Positions 39,385 to 52,545 of a DNA stretch of 64,000 nt are shown piece after piece. Every line of letters begins with the position of its first letter. Position 1 is the stretch's first letter. The translations under genes were made by a program, and so were the position numbers. The DNA comes from Tyto alba (taxonomy: Eukaryota > Chordata > Aves > Strigiformes > Tytonidae). The DNA lies in NCBI RefSeq assembly GCF_018691265.1, contig NW_024881322.1, positions 7,068,001 through 7,132,000 on the forward strand, read 5' to 3'. Below the pieces are notes generated by a model that worked only from the letters and a program-made list of their open reading frames with translations, searched no databases and had not been told where the DNA came from.

Positions 39385-40802
39385 AAATAAGTAAATTGTA
39401 TATTTTAGGTAGTGTTTTGATTTTTAAACAGTGGAAATACTCATAGGACTGAAAGATAACCTTGTTACCGTAACACTGAGTGGTGGTGTTCCACCTATTT
39501 ACAGTTTTATTAAAGGAATATAGATAGGTTTCATAGTTATGTAGTTAATATTTATTAAAAATAATTTTTAAAAGCTTACTTTTTTACCTATATTCTTTTT
39601 TCAGCTCAGGATGGATTTTCCCTGTGTAGTGTTTCGTTCAGTAACAGAAAATGGGTTTGCATTTTTAGTGAGTTACAAAATATTTACCAGTCTATTCCCT
39701 AGATACTCTATAGAAAGAACAGTTAATTATACACGCAGGAACTGCAGTCTCTACACAAAATCTGAAATGTTAATCTTAATTTTCAATTCAGATTTTAATC
39801 CCATTGTTTAATGGTTTAAATTCACTGTAATGGTTCTCTTCTCCTTTAGATATTTCTTAATTATTTTTAAAATACCTAAGAGATGCTTGATTACAAGTGC
39901 TTATGTGAAGAAAAGGTCTTGTGTTGTGTAAGTCTTGCCAGTCTCCTGTTGTATCTCTCAAATCTATGCAATTCTTCAGAGATTTTGACAGGCTTTTAGT
40001 CGTGTAGTAGAATGAAAGTTTGTAGGAATTGAGAATGCTTGAAATCAATGTTAGTTGGCTGCCTGAAGAAGCAATCTCTGGTGCGTGAACTGTGAATTTG
40101 GCTTTTATCTCACTCACTCCCTTCCATTTGTCCCTGGTCAGCCATCTCTCTATCAATCCAAAGGTTGTTTTTATTTTAAATTTGGTAAGAAGTTATTTAT
40201 TTCTGGTGGGAGGGGAGGAATATGTAGAAAGAATTACAATACTGTAGACTGTATTTTAGAACAGGCCCCAAACCCACATAGTGTCCTTTATGCTGCTTCC
40301 TTGCTTCTTGCTGTGTCATAATCTGCAGGAAATGTAAGGAGAAGGGAGTCTCAATTGAGCTAGGTTGAAGGTGTAAGGCCTACTTTACCTTCCTTATTTA
40401 GTGCATTGAAAACTTAGGTCGGTAACTTAGCAGATGGGAGTGTTTATGTTTACACCTTACAGATCACCTTTCAAAAAACGATATGGGTTCAGCAGCTTTC
40501 ATTAACATTATCTAAGTGTTAGAAGTCTGAGGTGCAAAGTGAATGCTTTGCTGTCATGGAAATGTTCAAGGGTTGCTGGTAGAGTGTTGATTTTGTTGGT
40601 GAATGAAGTATTTTCTCACTCTTATTCTTTTACAGATTGTGTATATAATTTCTTAGGGATAAGAATAATAACAGAAGGTGCTGGTCGATGTAAAAGACTT
40701 AATGGCAATCTATTTGTGTGAAGAGTTCTGCATGAGAGTGCTTAGCTATAGAATGCCAGAAGCAAGAAAATTTGCTTGACATACTATTGTATTTTTTGTA
40801 TC

Positions 40803-40935
40803 ATAACGTAGTAGAATATCTCAAGTTGGAAGGGACCCATAAGGATCAAGTTCAACTCCTGCTCCCTGCAGGACTACATAAACCTAAATCATATGACTAA
40901 GAGTGTAGGACTAAAAGTTTTATTCAGAGTTGTCC
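40803..40935 (-). mobile_element. CR1 LINE 3' end fragment, antisense
   Basis: The phrase AGAATATCTCAAGTTGGAAG, followed by GGACCCATAAGGATCAAGTT and CAACTCCTGCTCCCTGCAGG, is the reverse complement of a common avian CR1 3' end. It is cut off after about 130 bp. Confidence 0.85.
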
Positions 40936-43900
40936 GAAGCTTTTTCATATATTAAATCAGTTGAAATTATTTAGCAAATGATGATTTTAGGTTTAAGGAA
41001 TTGTAGCTACATAGGGCTGATATCTCAGTCAGGCTTGACTTTTAAGTTATAAATACACAAATTCTTATGAAAATAAAAAAAAATTTAACAAAGACTTTAG
41101 AGAATTATCTGAGATATGGTTGAAATAACTTGTTTAACCAGCTACTGATTTATTTTAGACAATATTATAATTTTGTGAAAAATCAAGGTGTATTTTATGC
41201 TAAATAAAAATCCGAAAATGAACTTATAAAAACATTAATGCAATTTTTATTTAATATAATGTTTAAAAGTAGCAGAACTGGAGAAAGGACTAATATTGTT
41301 GTGCTTCCTTGTCTTCAAAGAAGTCTTTAAAACTCAAGGAATAATGGAATTGTTTTTCTTATTTTCCATTTGGGTACAATGACAGTCTATTCAATCACAA
41401 CCTGGCAAAAACTTCAGGAAATATTAGTCTTCAAGCTTTAAGAGCAACAACATAAAAAAGCTCTTTTGAGAAAAATGGTTTAGAATCCTTAAAAGAAGTA
41501 AGATTTACTAGACTTTCATCAGTTCCATTTGTGATGATTAGTGAACCTCATCTTTAAGCTGAAAAAATTCTTAAGCCATAATACTTCTTAAAATCAGTTT
41601 TCAGAGTAAGATAGCATAATTGTATTTAAAAGCTTTTCAACTGTATCATTTCTGATACTTCAAGAGATGAGTAGGTTTATCAGAAATTATCATGATCACT
41701 TGACCATACTTGAAATTCATTGTGTTTTAATTCATCTGATATTGAAAGTTTGTGAAGTATGGTTATTTTTATAGACATTCTAAGAGCCTGATTGTGAGAT
41801 GTGTTTTTAAAGTAAGGTATGCATTTCTTTTCCTTGGAACTCTTGTTGATTAGTGTGTCATTGCTAATTTCTCATTGCTTTTCATTCTAATAACAAGAAC
41901 TCTTAACAACATTTAATTGAGATGTTGTTTTGACTAACCTAAAACATAGATATATTTCTGTGAAATACCAATATTCGGAATGGATGATTGGAATGCTTTT
42001 GTTCAGTTAAGCCTTGGAAATGGGGTACTTACTAAAGCTCTTTGAATCAAATTGATCAGGGACTTAGAAATGAGTCTCCAAAGTTAGTCTTTAGCAGGAA
42101 AGATGTCCAGATATTTCATCTAGGGCTGGACACATTAGTGCAGTCCAATTTTCCTGAAAGAGGTTTTTTTTTCTAAAGTGAAATAAAACTAATGTTAACA
42201 TGTGTTAAGACAGTTTGAATAGAATAATTTTGAGTGTATTTGCAAACTGTAGTATGGATTCACATTCAGTTTTGAAAGTTGTCCCTAAATGAAGCTTTTG
42301 TTCTCTAGTAAATCAGATGTTTTTAAGGAGCCAAACTTCATGTAATTTCCTTTTAAAAGTAAAGCAAAGATTTTTATACCCTAAAAAGCAGGAAATGGAT
42401 ATAATTCCAGTAAGGCAAAGGTTTTATGTTGCCACTGATTGTGCGGAGCACAGCTGCAGAGGCTGCAACTTTGTCAGAGAGTTTCAAACCTTTTTATTTA
42501 TGACTGTAACCCTAAGTGCCCCTCAGTCTTTTGGTCATAATATCTTCTTGTGTTATACCATGTTCTAGTTCTGTAATATTTGGAGCTGATAACACATATA
42601 CTTCACTTCTAATTTTTTTTAAAAAATCAACATAATTTTCATGCCTGCTTGCAATCACTGCCTCACTGACTCATTTTCTATTATGGTTCTATATTAAAAA
42701 AGGGGGAACATATTGTTTTAGGATTGTTGATTAGGTATTCTGTACTACTTGTGAATAGATGAGAATAAATTGTAGGAAATAATGGGGAATTGGTGAAACA
42801 CAATACATTGTGGTTTAGGCATATCAAAAAACAAATAGTCTTATAAAAATATGAATTTTGAAGCTGGAAACTAGACAGAAATTGAAAATACAAACTGTTC
42901 TCCCTCAGTAAGCTTGCTGAGTTTGCTGACAAAATGACTGGGATTGTGTTGACACCCTTCCAATAAATGTGTGCAATGCAAAGTGTTTGAGCTTAAACTG
43001 GGACTGAAAGTAAACCCCTTTCATTTCACCCCATCATTACTGAAAGCTGTTAACAATTCAGCTGCTGATACACGTTAAAATCAAAACAGCTATGGATTAG
43101 GACACTTAATACAAATCTTGATATTGTACTTTAAGAAAAATATTTTCTTTGAATTCCACATACGTTGTCATTTGCAAATACTAAAGGTATTTGGAGGAAG
43201 AAATATCCTACTTAATATATTTTTCTTATAGTGGAGTTGTATGTTTCTTTCAATTCTCAAACCTAGCTCCTTTGCATTTATGAATAGCAGTCAGCCTTTC
43301 CTTGTTATGTTTCCCATGTTCAATATTAATTACACACTTGTGAAAAGTCTTTAAAATATATAATCCTCAAATAATGGTGATGTATATTTCTTTTATATGC
43401 AGATCTTTATTGTTGTATTTATCTTCCTTTTCTGTCTACTATAAAAAGTAAAGCATTAAGTATAAATCTTACCATTCTATAGTCTACATAATTTTCTGCC
43501 TGCAGAAGGGCCAAAAATCCTCTCTTCCTTCTCGCCCCCTGGGTCATTTGAAATGTAAACTACAGTTGCTGAGTAGGCTTAAGAACTGGAATTGAAGAAC
43601 AACTCTTTTCAAGAAAATTGACTTTAAAATAATTGGGACCCCTGAAGAAAAGGTTGATAGATCTCCTCCCTGATGTATTTTATTTTAGATACCATTGTAA
43701 ATTGTGCCTTGGTATAATATTTCTTAAAATCAATGGTAAGAACATTGCCTTTGAACAGCTACTGAAGGGCATGGTATGAAAGTGTGACAGTAAGATGACT
43801 TTGAAACTTCCTGGTTCAGTGGTGGGTCTTTATTATTTGGGATTCACCCAGAAAGAGTAAATGTATGTGAACTCTTCTCTAACTTATTCACGGTATCAAT

Positions 43901-46900
43901 GGCCCTAAGAGGCCATTCCAATTTAGGAACTCGTATTCCAGAGTTTCCTTGCTGTATGAGACTGAGATCAAGGAGTTTCCAGTTGACTATTTCCACCAAC
44001 TTCCTATGGCCCTAAAGCAATGTGAGGTTATGGATGTGTTGGCCGTTTTGTGTTCACTCTCTAGATTTTATTGCAGCTTTTCAGTTTGATAATAGAAATG
44101 TTTGCATGCCTGTGGGTTTGGGATTTTTTGTGATTGATTCAGACGAAAAATAGAGATATGAGTAACAGCAGACTGCAGTGTGTCATGATGTAAGAGAATT
44201 AATTCTTAAGTAATTTGTCAGGAGTCAAAAACAAATTCTGTTAGTGTATTTAACCCCTGGTTTTTATTGTGAGGTATGTCTTGTTTGTTACACCACTATC
44301 CTTCTAGAAAAGGTATTTATTCTGTATAATGAGAAGTGAAAGACTATAATTAGTAGTGTTTACTCAAAGTGTAGCAATCTGCGAATATACTGATTTTTGA
44401 AAGTAAATTGACTTAAGAGCACAAATCTCAGTGTTTTGGAAAATTCACTGCTCAGTATTTTTACAGAAGAATTGTGCCCTATTTCCTTTATTTAGGGACC
44501 AGTTGCCGCTTTTAGGTATAGCCTACCTACAGGTAAATCCTACCTATAAAGGAGTAAAACAGCAATCTGGATAGGTAGAACTTAAATTCTCTGCTCAAAT
44601 TCAAAACTACTAAAAAAGTTTTAAAAAGCTAAATAAGAATATTTGATTGCTAGAGAATTTTAAATAGAGCAATAAAATAGTGACATGATTAAATTGTTTT
44701 GTCTGTAGCACGAGGTTGGAAGTTTTCACTCTTATTCCTCCCCTCTCTGCTGCCCCCAACTTGGTATAATACCCAGTTTGAACACCTGTAACTGAAATAT
44801 CTCATTGCTTTTTCATCAAAGAATTCTGTGTAGGAAAACAGTACATATGTTCTTGATGCCCATTAAGAAAGGCATTAGTCTTATGCTTTTTCCTCAAGAC
44901 TGCCTTCATTAGTGTGTACTGGAATTATTCCTGAGAAGTGAATGCAAGGCAGTGTAAATTCACACCGTGGTGTAAGGTTACTCCTTTTGTGTGCAAGTGC
45001 TGGGACAGAAAGCTTAAACTCTAAATCAGAAGTCCTGTTCTAAGGCTCTTAATTCAAAGTAGGTGCCTGGAATTGTTAAAGGATCACACCTGTAATGAAA
45101 AGCCTTAGCAAAAGTTCAGACTGTACTGATGGCAAGTCAGATGACCGGTTATTTTGAGCCAGTGTTGCTTATTTGGATGTAGAATTAAATGAGAAGAAAA
45201 TGCAAGTACTTGATATTTAGTATGATGATTTACTTATACATATGATCATGATTCTGTGTGCTTTCCATACAGGGTATGACCTAATTTAATATAATTTTAT
45301 AAAAGTATAAAAAAACCCAAACTATTTTGATTTAGAACATGACCACTCTATGAAATAAATTCCATAGCTAAGCTGCTCTTTCACCTGCTTTAAGATGTTT
45401 TCTTTGTAAAACTATGTGAGAAAGCAATGAATAATGCGATAATGTCACTCCACTTTGTGCACAAATATGCAAAGTTGGAATAAATCAGATTTAAGCTTTG
45501 TCTTAATACATTGCCTGGTATGACTTTATGCTTTAGCTAACTTGTGTATAATTTTCTTTAAAGGCTGCAGCTATATCTTGTTTCAATCAGAAAGGTTTGC
45601 AGGTGACCTTTAAGAATAGCCATATTGGCTTTAGTTTTGTCTTAGCTTATCTCAGCAGCAAGTATAGCTGTCTGTGTAATGTAACAATCAGCAGTGCTTA
45701 CCATTTTTGAAAACAGTTTTTTAATAATTTGCTTTTTACCACAACAGTGTTTTTCTAAGTTTTGCCTAAACTAGGATTGCTTAGCTATTATTGGTGTTTG
45801 ATAGTATTTTTTTGCCAGTGTGTTCTCAGTTTAAATGCTGCTTACGTACCAAACTAAGCAGCTTTTGCTGGGGTAAGTAATTCTAATATGCCCTAAACGC
45901 AAGAAGGTTTGTGCTGGCAAAACTTCATTTTGTCAATATGATTGCTGTTACAGTAGTTGCTCTTTTTAGGATTCTGTGGTGTTTAAATGACCTTTTTTAC
46001 ATTCAGGGTTGTTATACCCACATCAGCAAAATCCTGTTTTACAGTCAAGGTTTAAGCTTTTAATTTAATTAGTAGGTTTGGTCCTGGAAAATGAACCTCA
46101 AATATAATAACTCTTCCTATCTGCAATCCTGGGACTCTCTTATGACCTGGCTGTGTCCAACGTGCCATAACTGTCTATTTAAGTGTTGTTAGATGGCACA
46201 GAGGAGAATAGCTTTCAGGTTCTCCTGATCTGTGTAAGGAACTTGTTGGAATTTCCGTGGTATGTGGATATTTTTTTCCATCAACCTAATAAAAACAGAA
46301 ATTGTGCTTAAATTCAAACTTCTTAGCTTAGAAATAATGAGTTTCTTTCCTTACATAAACTCTTTGTCTTTCTCTGTTGGGTGTAACTTGTGCTTTCACA
46401 CGTTTCTGTATGCAAGAAAAAATGAATGCATTTGGTTGAACAAGGCTGTTACTTAGTTACATTACACATGCTTATATAGGTGCCTAAAATTACATCATTT
46501 TGTTATGTTTTGACTCATTCAGTGGATGTATTTTACTTGTCTGTAGGTCTACAAGCCAGTGCTGTACAATACAATAGATCTTACTCTAAACCCCTGCTCC
46601 CACCCCAATTCCTACAGATTCAATATGGTCATCATTATTACATTTAGGTGAATGCAAGGATCAGAGAAATAGGAAAACAATATGAAATACAAACCTATTG
46701 TTTATACTTAATGCACATATCTGACTTCAAGTAATTCTCAGGTCTTCATATGTATGGTTGTTCTGTTAGCATGCCTTTCATTTCTCACTATATTTCCTTT
46801 ACGTAACATGATTTCAGCAAATATGAACAACCAGGGCTCTGATAGGTGACATTGATCTTAAATGAAACAAGGTGTGATTTTATGACCCTTTGATGTTTGT

Positions 46901-48311
46901 TCTAGTCCCCTTTCAATTTTTACATTAAGTTCATAGAAGAGAATGTGCAATTCCTTTCAGTAGTTTCAGTTCACAGTCTAGTGCTTTAGCTTACACAATC
47001 CATAAAAGTAATACCTTCTCCTCTTCTTTGTACTGAACATGAATGAAAACTCTTAAATGAAAAGATGTAATTTTAGGAATGTATAGGTTCTTTTTAAAAA
47101 ATAGATTATGAAACAGAATTAATCTGATTGTTATTGTACCAGAAGTCAGTATAGGATATTACACAGTAAAGCTTCAAATATGAAATGAAATGCCTATTTT
47201 AGTCAAATACAACTCCTCTTTATTCATAGAGAGATATATAATTTGTGTTTTTAACTGACATACTACTAGCAGGACAATTTTGTAGTTTGTATGCTGAGTT
47301 CACTGAATAAGTGTGCAAAAGCATCTGCCTCATGTTGAGCATAAAGTCATAGTGGACATCCTCAACACTTTCAGATGTGGTCTCTGTGTTTGAGTTCTAT
47401 AGTGATTACATGGACTTCATAATACAATCTTACCTTATAGCTGTATCACAAGGCTAAACCTACCTATTGTTTTATGAAGCACTTCAGTAACGTTATAAAG
47501 ACACAAGAGAAAACCTTTGAAACACAATTTGGTGTTCTCTGTGGTGTGTGAATAGGCATCTTGTACAACATGTAATGAAAAGGGACAATCATTCTTCAAA
47601 TTAGTATAATACAGGAAAGAGTATGACATTATGTAATTCATATGTCATCACAGTGTTTGTGAGATCCTTTACTAATGAAGTGTTTTGAGTTCTAAGAATA
47701 GAAAGGACTGCATTAATGTGAAGTAACACTGGTTTTTGAGAATATTCTTCTTGTAAGTATATGATGGTTTGTGTCTGATGTTGAAATTCAGGAGAATGTA
47801 GCTAAATTCTTTTGGATAACCACTCTCCAATATTGTCAAGAGAAGTGGCTGACAAATGTATCACATATTAATATGTTAAACCCAAGAAGTCAGTTAATGT
47901 AGCATGCTTTAAAAAACACAGCATATTTATAATTTCACTATGTGCGCTGAGTCTATTGATTCAAATTATTAATGGTGCACACTGACTGTTTCGTAGTATG
48001 TATAGTATTATATTTCTGAATTTTTATTAACTTCTGCCACTTAAAAATATTAATTTAATTAACATTCCATTCACTTGAATTGCATCAGTGAAGCAAACCT
48101 AGAAGTAATTTCCAAAGCAGTATAATTTTGCAGTTTCTATTTAATAGCTGAAGTGGAGCTCATTTTTGTTGAATTGCTAGTCAGAGGCTGAGATTCTGGG
48201 TCATGGATTTTGGGAAGAGCTATTCTACTAGTCTCTGTTTCTGATTTTAATGTGTTAAATAAGAACTCACTTCCTCTCTTTTAAAATAAATCTTAAAATA
48301 TGTTTTTACAG

Positions 48312-48360
48312 CCTTGTGGAAGAAATCCGTCTTTTTCCAGTTCTTTTCCAAGTCATCTTG
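48312..48360 (+). CDS. ULK4: ULK4 internal coding exon (10th of 10, 49 nt)
   Basis: This 49-nt exon follows the acceptor TATGTTTTTACAG and precedes the donor GTAAGA. Its first base completes a Ser codon, then it reads LVEEIRLFPVLFQVIL and ends in phase 0. This matches, in order and spacing, the next segment of ULK4 after the EHxPxxxR-type sequence of the previous exon, so no exon appears to be missed in the 17-kb intron. The exon that should follow, which in human starts near EHQES by memory, was not found before position 64000. Confidence 0.87.
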
Positions 48361-48644
48361 GTAAGAATTTTTTTTTTAATATATATATTATATAGATAGG
48401 TATAATATCTCCCGAATCATGTCAAACTAGTAAGTTGTTTCCATTATATTAATAAAATAATAAGATGTTGGAAAAATGAAATTGAAACAGTCTATCAGTG
48501 CAAAAGAATCTACTGTAAGCAGTCATCTATGCAGTTTTCACCAACTAATGTACCTGTATGAAAGGTTTCTCTTATTTATAAGATACTTTTTTTTTTTTGA
48601 ACCAAATAAAGACCTGAAAAATAGAATGAATGAACTTGACCCTT

Positions 48645-48797
48645 AATTAGAGCTATATATTGGACCAACTCAAGCAAGAAATGTTGGGGAATTGCATTTT
48701 GTTTAACAGTATCAAACCCGAGTTTGATACTGTTGGCATGATAATGCCAATTCCCACTATTTGCTTTTAGAATTTCTTTCAATGTAAAGTATCAGGG
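48645..48797. repeat. Long imperfect inverted repeat (foldback), about 150 bp
   Basis: The core is a perfect 13-bp stem, AACAGTATCAAAC (48705-48717) with GTTTGATACTGTT (48722-48734), around a 4-nt loop CCGA. Outside it the arms keep pairing with small bulges: GGGGAATT-GCATT on the left with AATGCC-AATTCCC on the right, then CTCAAGCAAG with TTGCTTTTAG, fading around ATATTGG with TTTCAATGT. It could be a MITE-like DNA-transposon relic or a transcribed hairpin. It lies about 285 bp after the tenth exon. Confidence 0.75.
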
Positions 48798-49568
48798 ATA
48801 TGATTTTGGTCACTTGTGGAACTTCCATCCCTAAGCAGGATCTGCCGCTTACAAAGGTCATGAAAACTGTTGATGTTTTTGTGTCTCTGAAATGTTGCAA
48901 AACAGATATGTTAATGAAGAAGAAACATCTGTAGACTAATTTGGAAGGTGAGTAGTGTGCTGTCCACTAGCCCTCTCACTGCTAAATTCCACAATGTCTT
49001 GTTTATTTTTTTCAATTTTTTTTGTTCTGGTAAGTGTCCTGTCATTTAAGCATCCTCCTGATGAATGCTAAATATGCATTATAAATGAGTATGTGTGATT
49101 TAGGCAGTGCAGGCAAATTGCATACTTGTTTTTGCATCATTCTTCAAATTCAATCTTACTTAAGGTAGATGATGTTCACAAATGTGATACTGAATCAACT
49201 TTGATATTCCCTTCTTATGTTTAAGAATTTTAATCCTTGCTCTTCCTTTGCAGTGATTTATTTCACTGCCTGTCATTTTAAATCTCTTTAATACCATGTA
49301 CCCAGATAAGCCCTTTTTTATTAAAGTAACCTCTTTAGTGATGACAGATTTTTCCAGTAGCATGCAGAACACAGGCTTTATGATATTTTGTGTACATATG
49401 TGTACAAATCTCTTCTTGGGATAAGCATTAACAATAAAACCAATGTTTTACAGTAGTTCATAAATTTGACCTGAGATGATTACTGCTTATGGAGGTCAAA
49501 TGTTCATGTTAATAGCTTCAACTAATGAATTGATGTTGGAAATTTCGCCAGGTGTTGGAATCTTGACA

Positions 49569-49596
49569 TGTGTATATACACACACACATATATATG
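49569..49596. repeat. CA/TA dinucleotide microsatellite
   Basis: Short alternating TGTATATACACACACACATATATATG stretch, summarised here as mixed (TA)n(CA)n(TA)n. Confidence 0.85.
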
Positions 49597-49809
49597 TTAG
49601 TATATAGCTGTGAGCATTTGAACACGGTTATGATTTCTAGAAATATTCCCTGATCTTGAAAAAATTTTTATAATGCATCTATAGTCATGGAATTTAAAAT
49701 GTGTGTATGTCATGCCATGTAAGCAGGATAGGTTGGAGTCAGTCATAAATGCTCCCTCCTGACCTCGACACACACAGTTTGACCAAAGGAGTTCTAGAAA
49801 TAGGTTTGG

Positions 49810-49824
49810 TTTTTTTTTTTTTTT
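49810..49824. repeat. T homopolymer (15 nt)
   Basis: T run in the last intron. Confidence 0.85.
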
Positions 49825-52513
49825 GAGAGTAAAAATCAGCTAAGCTCAAAATTGCCTGTGTGACTAGTGATCTGTGAAGATTTCACAACTCTCTTAAACC
49901 TGTATAGCTGTCTTGGAGCTTATGGTTACAGTTGTGAGGGAAAAAGCTTATAGCTTTTAGGGAGAAAAATTCCCCTTTCAGCATGCTTTGTTCACAGAGA
50001 ACACCTGTAATGTCTTCAGCTGCCATAGGTTGCATTCAGGCTTTAACAGCACGCAGTCCGCTTGGTCTTGTTTGGCTCAAGTGATATGAGACCCTAAACA
50101 GGTTGCCACCCTCCCTACTATTCCCCTGTTTTCCCTATAGAGAAGTGAATTCAGCAAAAGAATGTTAGGCAATTGGGAAGGCTCAGGAGCCAGGACTGGT
50201 CAGACTGGAAGGATTAATCATTAGGCTGTTTCTCCTCATGAACAGAACATATTAGCCATCTCCTTCATTATAGGTTTCTGAAATAATTTCCATGGTTGTA
50301 TGAGTGAAAGGAGCTGCATATCATTTACTTCCCATTACTCTCCATAAACTAGTCTTTGACTAGGTTTATACTTCGATTGCTTTCAAGAAACAGCACAAGT
50401 CATTAATGTTGAGCTTTATGTTGTTGTACCCAAAATTTTACCAGACCCTAAACTATTGAATTTAAATTATGCTTCAGAGTCGATACACTATTTTATACTG
50501 TCAGTAAATTCATGTAGAGCTATTACTATCAAGTTCAAGGAATATTACTAGTACTTTGTGATTTTCTATGCCAAGACCAAGTGTGCAGTGTATTTTCTGT
50601 GCATCATTCAGTGTAGTTCATGTTATTTCCAGCTATGCCACTGACATGATGTTGACTCTTTTAGGCTCTGAGTGGAAATAATGTGGGCTCAGAATTGGGA
50701 AGTATCTCCAGGAACAGTCTTCATTTCTAGGCTGTGCTACAATCCAAGTGAGATTGAATGTACTGGCTTTAATCTGGCGATCACAGCAGTGAGGATGTGA
50801 TAGCTGCGGATACTGGGCAGTTCACGAGAAATAGATTTTAATGTGACTGCTTCTCGTGGCTTGTTGGTGTAGAGTTGCACTACCTCTTATACTGCGCACT
50901 ACCCTGTGTTGTGGTGTCTAAGCAGGAACCCTCAGATGGGGCAGTTTCTTATCCTTTAGCAGGTATCTGGACCAGTTAGATCTCTGAACTCAGCTGAATC
51001 ATACCAAATGTATCCTTTCATGTCATTTATGGCTGCGATTTTGTAAATGTTATAGTTGCTAAACAGAAAGAACTGGATCAGTGAAAAAGGCTGTCTACCT
51101 CAAAAGTCATTCTAAGAGAATAGCTGTTGGGTTTATTCACCTGAGCTAGGTTTTTGTTACTGATCTTGTTAGTAAGAGACTTTAAAAACAATTGCTGTTC
51201 CCCTGGAAACCCTCAACACTCATTTATCACTCAGCACTTAGCTACATTTTGGAAATGTACATTAATAGTGTACTTTGAATGTGTGAAAGACCTGGATACA
51301 GTTCTTCATTGCAAAACTGCAGAGGCGAATATTATGTTACACCTGAATGCAAATTAATTTCATCAGTACCCTGATCCTAGATTCTAGTGCTAGCAGTTCC
51401 ATAGATTATGCCTAGTTCTGCTAAGCAACATGAAGGTATGACTGCAATGCGAGTAGACGTTTATCTTGCTATAATGTCCAGTGAGATCAGTGAAGATGTA
51501 GTGATGTGGGAAAAGGGAGACGTATTGATAATATGTGAGTATGTTCAGGACAGTATGTGATCAAAAAACAGAAGGAAAGCTGGCATCATGATGTGCAAAA
51601 TTCAGAAGGTGCAAACTACCCTTAGTAGTGAGATTAAAAATAACGAGCCAAATTCCATGATTGCATAAATGGTGCCAAAGATTGGGTTGATATAAGGTAT
51701 AAATATGAAATGCTGCTGTTGATGAAATAGAAGGGATTGTAGCAGGAAATGCTACTGTGGGATATGTTTCATGTTTTACTTTTTTTACTGCTTTTCTCTA
51801 TATCCATCCTTAGTATTATGTTTCTAATATATTTCACTGTCAGATGTGTGATCTATCTACAATATCAGTATATTACATACAAAATATTCTTTTTGACTAT
51901 TATGTTATAATACTGAAGTGTGGTTGATAAAGGAATTGGAAATGTTTTACTCCCACAGTTATAAATTATAGCTATTTGTATTTTAGATTGCTACCAAGAT
52001 ATTGCTGAATAGCTAGTAATGAAGTTGGCATATATGTTATTTTCTGTGCTATGTTACTTTTTACAGGGGGTAGGATGGGGACCCTTCACACGTATTACCT
52101 GGCCTTTCTTTAGGGTTCATCTGAAACTAAGCTATTGTATGAAAGAGAAATTCTGTGTAGTTGGTGAAATTAAATTTTTTTACCGATAAATTTTAAAATT
52201 AAACCTAATGATGCTTGTAATGCGGAGTTCACTGCTATCCTCTTTTTAAAGATCAGTAGTCAATTGTGTGCTTATCCTTCTGAAATCTCTAGTGTAACTT
52301 TTAATCACATCAGCATCCCACAGACTTCAGGTTTTGCTGTCAAATGTTTTTTGCAATATTCTGTATTTTAATAGTCAGTGATCACATGAAAGGTGTGGGA
52401 ACATGGATTTAAAGGCATATCTTTTTTTAAAAAAATACTTTATAGATTGAAAGCTGTTGTATTTATAAATAATATATTATTATTAAATAATAAATATAAA
52501 TAATATCTTATTA

Positions 52514-52545
52514 TTAGACACCATCGACCAATGGTTGGTGTCTAA
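52514..52545. repeat. Perfect 10-bp inverted repeat with 12-nt loop
   Basis: TTAGACACCA and TGGTGTCTAA pair perfectly. The loop contains a further ACC/GGT pairing. It directly follows an AT-rich TTATTA/AATAAT microsatellite-like stretch (52460-52513). Confidence 0.85.

Larger units (their letters stand above)
31216..48311 (+). other. ULK4 intron, 17,096 bp
   Basis: This is the longest complete intron in the window. It contains a 23-nt A run, the antisense CR1 pair at 37450-38520, a TTTTG-rich stretch at 38711-38750, a 23-nt T run and an antisense CR1 3' fragment at 40803-40935. From about 41000 to 48300 I see AT-rich sequence without recognisable repeats, exons or RNA genes. Confidence 0.7.

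Noticed and set aside
39857..40156. 99-codon minus-strand open frame
   Set aside because: No recognised motif, homologue or splice partner; treated as chance.
31216..48311. Possibility of missed ULK4 exons in the 17-kb intron
   Set aside because: Phase and recalled protein order join the ninth and tenth exons directly, so no exon is needed between them.
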